Of a stretch of 64,000 bases of DNA, positions 59,901-64,000 are shown in pieces. Source of the DNA: Henckelia pumila (taxonomy: Eukaryota > Streptophyta > Magnoliopsida > Lamiales > Gesneriaceae); contig NC_133123.1 of NCBI RefSeq assembly GCF_033568475.1, positions 20,012,622-20,076,621 of the forward strand, read 5' to 3'. The notes beneath the pieces were generated by a model. That model saw only the letters and a program-made list of their open reading frames with translations. It was not told the origin of the DNA and made no database searches. The translations under genes were made by a program, and so were the position numbers. Numbering within the stretch: position 1 is the stretch's first letter; each line of letters starts with the position of its first letter.

Positions 59901-61410
59901 TCTATGGAGTCTTCTTATCTTCTTTTCTCTGACCCAGTCTTTATTATGGTTTCTCAAGTTTTTGGTTGTCCTGGCGAAACCGACAGAGGGAAAAGGCCGA
60001 TGATGACAAAGATCGCAACAGATAAAAGTGATATCACCATTTTGACATCAGACAATCCAAAAAATGAAGACCCTTGTAAGTGCATCTATGATATATTCAT
60101 CTACTGGCTCCAAGATCTAGCTTACAACCTTTATTTTCTCATTCTGTGGTACTTTTCTGTTGAAGTTTCCCTTTGACTTACTCTGTGCAAGAACGCATGT
60201 CTGTTCACAAACTGAAATGCGTCTTAAATAATTTGTTCAAAATTTTGTACAAAAGATGAATTTATTTAGGACAATACATTCATTATAGGACATCTCCTTT
60301 TGTGTAGCACCATCCTAGGGGAAAAAGTAAAATAAATATGTACAACATTGTGGACAATAGGTTAATTCCACATATTTAAACAGGAACTTATTTCTTCATT
60401 TAAAATGTCGAGTGTTTGGCATCGCTCATTGCTTTAAGTGACTATTATCCATTAGTTGATGTAAGTTACGTGACAACTTTAGATAAAAATTATCCTCCCT
60501 TGTTCATTCGGAAGATTCTCACTCCCAACTTACTCAATAGATTATGAGAGCAGAATTTTTTGTAGCCAGTCAACTGATAAATATAGTGTTTTTGTCACAT
60601 CTCTTTTACTGTTTGTTTTATTCGCAATAACTGGTTTCATTTCATATCAGTGGACATCTTGGATGACATGCTGGCCGGTGTAGGATGGACAATGCAAGAT
60701 TACCTGAAATATGGAGAAAATGATTATTATCCACCTCTTCCCAATGGCCATAGACTGTTTCTACATGATATTAGACTCGTAGCTGTACGATGTGCTATTG
60801 CAATGGGTGAGGAAGGCGATATGGTGGTATGTTTAAATGCCTTTACGTGCGTTCCACTTACTGTTTCGCATTTAAGGTGCATATTCTTTTCTGAAAAGAA
60901 AATATAAGCCTGATATGCATCTCATAAATTGAAATCCTTGGAAAACTTATGGCAGAGAGATTACATCCTCTTGATTAATTTGGAAAGTTTAGCTATATTA
61001 CTATTGAATTAGGAATGCTCATTCTTGCCAATCCTACATTTATAATGATTTTTCGTGCGCAGGTGGTTGCTGGTAAAGGCCATGAAACCTATCAGATACA
61101 AGGTGAAAAGAAGGACTTCTTTGATGATCGAGAGGAATGCCGGGAGGCATTGCAGTATGTTGACGAGCTTCACCGAGCTGGAATTGATACAAGTGAATTC
61201 CCGTGGAGGTATGTTGTGTACATCAAATGCTGCCTGCACATCTTATAGGACGAATGTGTTTCACTTCCAACCATAAATCAAGAAGAAACAAAAATGGAGT
61301 AGATTATAACGATGGAAACATGCGATTTGGAATAGTGTCAATATGAGAGATCAGGTGCTGAATGCGTATTACTGTGTGTCTGCTGTCACAGGTTACCTGA
61401 GAGCCATTAG
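56909..61410 (+). CDS. MURE: Chloroplast MurE homologue (PEP-associated, PAP11-type)
   Basis: Five exons, 56909-58742, 59959-60075, 60651-60826, 61063-61208 and 61392-61410, all GT-AG and in phase, give 763 residues; the last exon encodes only the end of the protein (LPESH). Residues 1-40, rich in Ser/Pro/Arg, look like a transit peptide. An acidic linker (about 80-220) precedes the Mur ligase: N-terminal domain with SHDSRLVESGDLF, ATP loop GTNGKTTT (344-351), NLTRDHLDFHGT, and C-terminal DRGKRP and GKGHETYQ. In bacteria MurE adds diaminopimelate to the peptidoglycan precursor; in angiosperms the homologue is known as a plastid RNA polymerase-associated protein needed for chloroplast development. 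Several ligase signatures are altered here (see findings). Confidence 0.93.
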
Positions 61411-62048
61411 TTGTCTATTCCTCGATATGTTGAATTGTCCGGACCAGACGATGATAGAGAGCCAGTATGACAGACGAGCACGAAACCAATGCGCTTCCAG
61501 AAAAAAACCACGTCTGCCAGAACAGCCTTGTTTTGTGAAAATTTGAGCAAAACCGCAATGTAAAAAGGGACGTTTTCACTTTCAGGTATGCAATAGATAT
61601 CACTATCGTATTTTTTTGAATTCCCTTGTGTACTTTCTAAGCTTCGGTTCTTTTTTCTCTTTTTATTTTTCTGCCATCGAAACATTTGAGATTGTGCATA
61701 TACTATCATGTCTTGCAGCACACTAGAAAATGTAGGCTTATACCTTTCTATCTATTTTTGCAGATGTGCGTTGCGGTACCTTGTATCTTGCTCAGCCTCA
61801 GACCGGGAGTTACCAAATTTTCGCGGGAATGTCAAATGTGTCATTTATGTATAATTATTGGTGGTTGTCCATCAGCTAAGCATTTTCAGAAATTTTGTGT
61901 TCTAATGATGTTTTGGAGGGCTATAGATCAAAAGATAGAGCAAAATGTAAATGGTGCATAATTTTCTCTTTGGAAGTCGTCTTTCTAGTTTCAAAGTCTG
62001 AGTTTCAATATCCCTCATCTTCACTACGTGCTCTTGCGCATCTCTCGT
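61411..62048 (+). other. 3' UTR and flank of the MurE homologue
   Basis: Noncoding sequence between the stop codon and the LTR of the next copia element. No poly(A) site could be fixed and there are no further genes. Confidence 0.45.
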
Positions 62049-64000
62049 TGTAGCAAATGTGAAGTTGTGTATTACAAAACAACAAAAAAGATGAAGAAAG
62101 AAGATCTTCATTATATCTGGAAAAACTGATTTGTACAATGACAGAAAAGCTATTTATATCAACACAATCCAATCAGCTAACTTGTTGACTAACTACTTGC
62201 TGACTAAGTTAAGCCTTATACACATAGGCATTAATTCTAAGATTCCCCCTCAAGAGGTGAGTGTATATTATGCACTCCCATCTTGGTCAAAAGAGATCGA
62301 AAGCGAAATGGTAACAAGGGCTTAGTGAATAAATCAGCAAGTTGTAACTCTGAGGACACATGCAGTAGTTTGATGACCCCGGCTTGCACTTGTTCTTGCA
62401 TAATATGACAATCAATATCAATGTGTTTGGTTCGTTCATGAAAAATAGGATTAGAACCAATGTGTATGGCAGCTTGACTATAAAAAAATAAGACTGCCGG
62501 TGTATTGCTTTGCACACCAAAATCCTTGAGCAAAGAATGAATCCACATTACTTCACAAGTAGGCGCAGCCATAGATCTGTACTCTGCTTCTGCAGATGAC
62601 CTGGAAACTGTTTGTTGTTTCTTGGACCTCCAAGAAATCATGGATTCTCCAAGGAAAACACAAAAACCAGTAACCGATCGTCGTGTATCTAAACATGCTC
62701 CCCAATCGGCATCAGAGAAAAAATGGAGCTTAAGATAAGATTTGCTCCTATACAAAAGACCCTGACCAACAGTACCTTTTATATATCGCAGAACATTTAA
62801 GGCAGCTTCCATGTGGACAGACCGAGGTTGTGAAACAAATTGGCTCAATGTGTTCACCACATAAGTCAGATCGGGACGGGTAATGGCAAGATATAACAAA
62901 CGACCAATCAATCTTCTATAGGCAAAAGAATCAGGAAGCAAATCTCCTGCATCATGAGTAAGCTTTGTGTTAACGTTCATTGGAGTAGATCTTGGTTTGC
63001 ACCCTAATAATTCTGCATCAGTAAGCAATTTCAATGCATAATTCCGTTGACATATAGATATACCACTTGCAGACCTTGCAACCTCAATTCCCAGAAAGTA
63101 CTTTAGCTCTCCCAAATCCTTCAAACAAAACTTGTCATTAAGAAACATTTTTAAATCCTTTGCTGCTGAGGCATTGTTGGTAGCAATTACTATGTCATCG
63201 ACATAGACTAAAATAGCAACAAACACAGAGCCTCGTGTCCTTAGAAACAGAGAATTATCAGCATGTGACTGAATAAAACCAATGCTCAATAATATTGTAG
63301 AAAATTTGGCAAACCATTGTCGAGACGCTTGCTTTAAACCATAGATGGACTTATGGAGTTTACATACTGCATTTGGTGGCAAAATCTCCCCCTGTTGAGA
63401 ATATCCTGGAGGAAGAGACATATAGACTTCCTCGGATAAGTCTCCTTGAAGAAACGCATTGTTAACATCAAGTTGTAACAAAAACCATCCCTTTGAAGCA
63501 GCCATAGCAAGTAAGATTTTAACTGTGACTAACTTGGCGACTGGAGAAAAAGTTTCGATATAATCAATGCCCGCTTGTTGAGTATATCCTTTAGCAACTA
63601 AACGAGCTTTGTAGCGTTGCAAAGAACCATCAGCAGAGAATTTGGTTTTATAAACCCATCGACAACAAACAACAGATTTGCCTAAAGGTAAATAAACAAT
63701 GGACCAAGTACCATTGAGTTCTAAAGCCTTAAGTTCCTCAGTCATAGCATGTCTCCATTCCGGAAAAGCAACAGCTTGAGAATAGTGTTCTGGTTCAATG
63801 ATGGAAGAAATAGAATGGACATAAGCACGATAAGAAGAGGACAACTTGGTAGAAGAAAGATATGAGGTTAAAGGATGAATATAGACGAGGGAAGAGGAGA
63901 TGTAACAGTATAACAATGATCGTCTTTTAAATGATGAGGAGCAGTGACAAGACGCCGAGAATGAGTACAAGGAGGCTGTGTGTTGGAGTGAGAAGGCAAA
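62049..64000 (-). mobile_element. Ty1/copia retrotransposon, 3' half, running off the window
   Basis: Minus-strand element with pol ending at 62237 and a short 3' LTR at about 62049-62236. A purine tract (TTGAGGGGGAATC on the minus strand, 62240-62252) overlaps the end of pol. The LTR has a TATA-like ATATAAATAG (minus strand, near 62150-62160) and ends GCTACA. The 5' portion lies beyond the window, so target duplication and full structure cannot be checked. Confidence 0.85.
62237..63970 (-). CDS. Copia pol: reverse transcriptase and RNase H (partial)
   Basis: A 577-codon open frame that probably continues past the window edge; the ATG at 63970 is unlikely to be the true start, since copia pol reads through from gag and integrase. 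RVT_2 begins with the ELNGTWSIVYLP block (about residue 85) and includes RWVYKTKFSADGSLQRYKAR, LDVNNAFLQGDL, KSIYGLKQASRQW and the catalytic YVDDI. The RNase H part has SDADWGAC and AEAEYRS, but the block that normally reads CDSQAA is FYSQAA, so the third catalytic Asp is Tyr. It ends ADLFTKPL...HSPLEGES. The open frame suggests recent activity, but RNase H may be defective. Confidence 0.9.
   Translation of the reverse strand: MYSFSASCHCSSSFKRRSLLYCYISSSLVYIHPLTSYLSSTKLSSSYRAYVHSISSIIEPEHYSQAVAFPEWRHAMTEELKALELNGTWSIVYLPLGKSVVCCRWVYKTKFSADGSLQRYKARLVAKGYTQQAGIDYIETFSPVAKLVTVKILLAMAASKGWFLLQLDVNNAFLQGDLSEEVYMSLPPGYSQQGEILPPNAVCKLHKSIYGLKQASRQWFAKFSTILLSIGFIQSHADNSLFLRTRGSVFVAILVYVDDIVIATNNASAAKDLKMFLNDKFCLKDLGELKYFLGIEVARSASGISICQRNYALKLLTDAELLGCKPRSTPMNVNTKLTHDAGDLLPDSFAYRRLIGRLLYLAITRPDLTYVVNTLSQFVSQPRSVHMEAALNVLRYIKGTVGQGLLYRSKSYLKLHFFSDADWGACLDTRRSVTGFCVFLGESMISWRSKKQQTVSRSSAEAEYRSMAAPTCEVMWIHSLLKDFGVQSNTPAVLFFYSQAAIHIGSNPIFHERTKHIDIDCHIMQEQVQAGVIKLLHVSSELQLADLFTKPLLPFRFRSLLTKMGVHNIHSPLEGES

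Noticed and set aside
1-64000. tRNA, snRNA or canonical rRNA genes
   Set aside because: I scanned for typical tRNA arms and rRNA blocks and saw none apart from the TRIM 5S-like segments; a covariance-model scan could still find something I missed.

Overview
The window is nuclear DNA of a dicot plant. The evidence is GT-AG introns in four host genes, two chloroplast-type proteins, AT-rich intergenic DNA and a dense layer of plant transposons. A Lamiales/asterid source is my guess from the flavour of some repeats and cannot be proven here.

Host genes. (1) 16783-19444 (+): a two-exon gene for a Ser/Pro-rich protein of the Arabidopsis At5g52430 'hydroxyproline-rich glycoprotein family' type, 453 aa. 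(2) 21984-27604 (-): an eight-exon TIC32/WWOX-like short-chain dehydrogenase, 315 aa, all catalytic motifs intact. (3) 47998-50657 (-): a six-exon glutamine-hydrolysing GMP synthase, 534 aa, intact. (4) 56909-61410 (+): a five-exon chloroplast MurE homologue, 763 aa, whose Mur-ligase signatures have drifted. I joined the exons by frame and splice consensus; every join keeps phase.

Transposon layer, left to right. 378-5072: Ty1/copia element on the minus strand with both LTRs and a 5-bp target duplication, and most of RT/RNase H deleted. 7584-7932: short Helitron. 8486-16322: inverted-repeat DNA element enclosing a nearly complete but broken endogenous pararetrovirus (Caulimoviridae; coat, movement, PR-RT-RH, transactivator). 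27776-28079: hAT MITE just upstream of the dehydrogenase. 29560-32942: dead Mutator-like transposase, interrupted at 31589-32418 by a very young Cassandra-type TRIM carrying 5S-rRNA-like sequence in each LTR. 33290-37658: non-coding LTR retrotransposon (Tat/Ogre-like) with a hAT MITE in one LTR and the empty site preserved in the other. 38660-45500: decayed copia DNA interrupted by a related LTR (39666-41551) and a solo LTR (42598-44664) holding three regularly spaced hairpins. 45590-46640: LINE tail. 51465-52457: MULE-type MITE. 52566-53064: hAT MITE. 53272-53566: second Helitron. 54697-55032: fragment resembling a LAGLIDADG homing endonuclease, possibly organellar. 62049-64000: 3' half of another copia element leaving the window.

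The four genes are unrelated in function and do not form a cluster; two (MurE, TIC32-like) point to the chloroplast. The main interest is the nesting history of the mobile DNA, the 5S-bearing TRIM, the pararetrovirus inside a DNA transposon, hairpin cassettes in LTRs, and motif loss in the MurE homologue.
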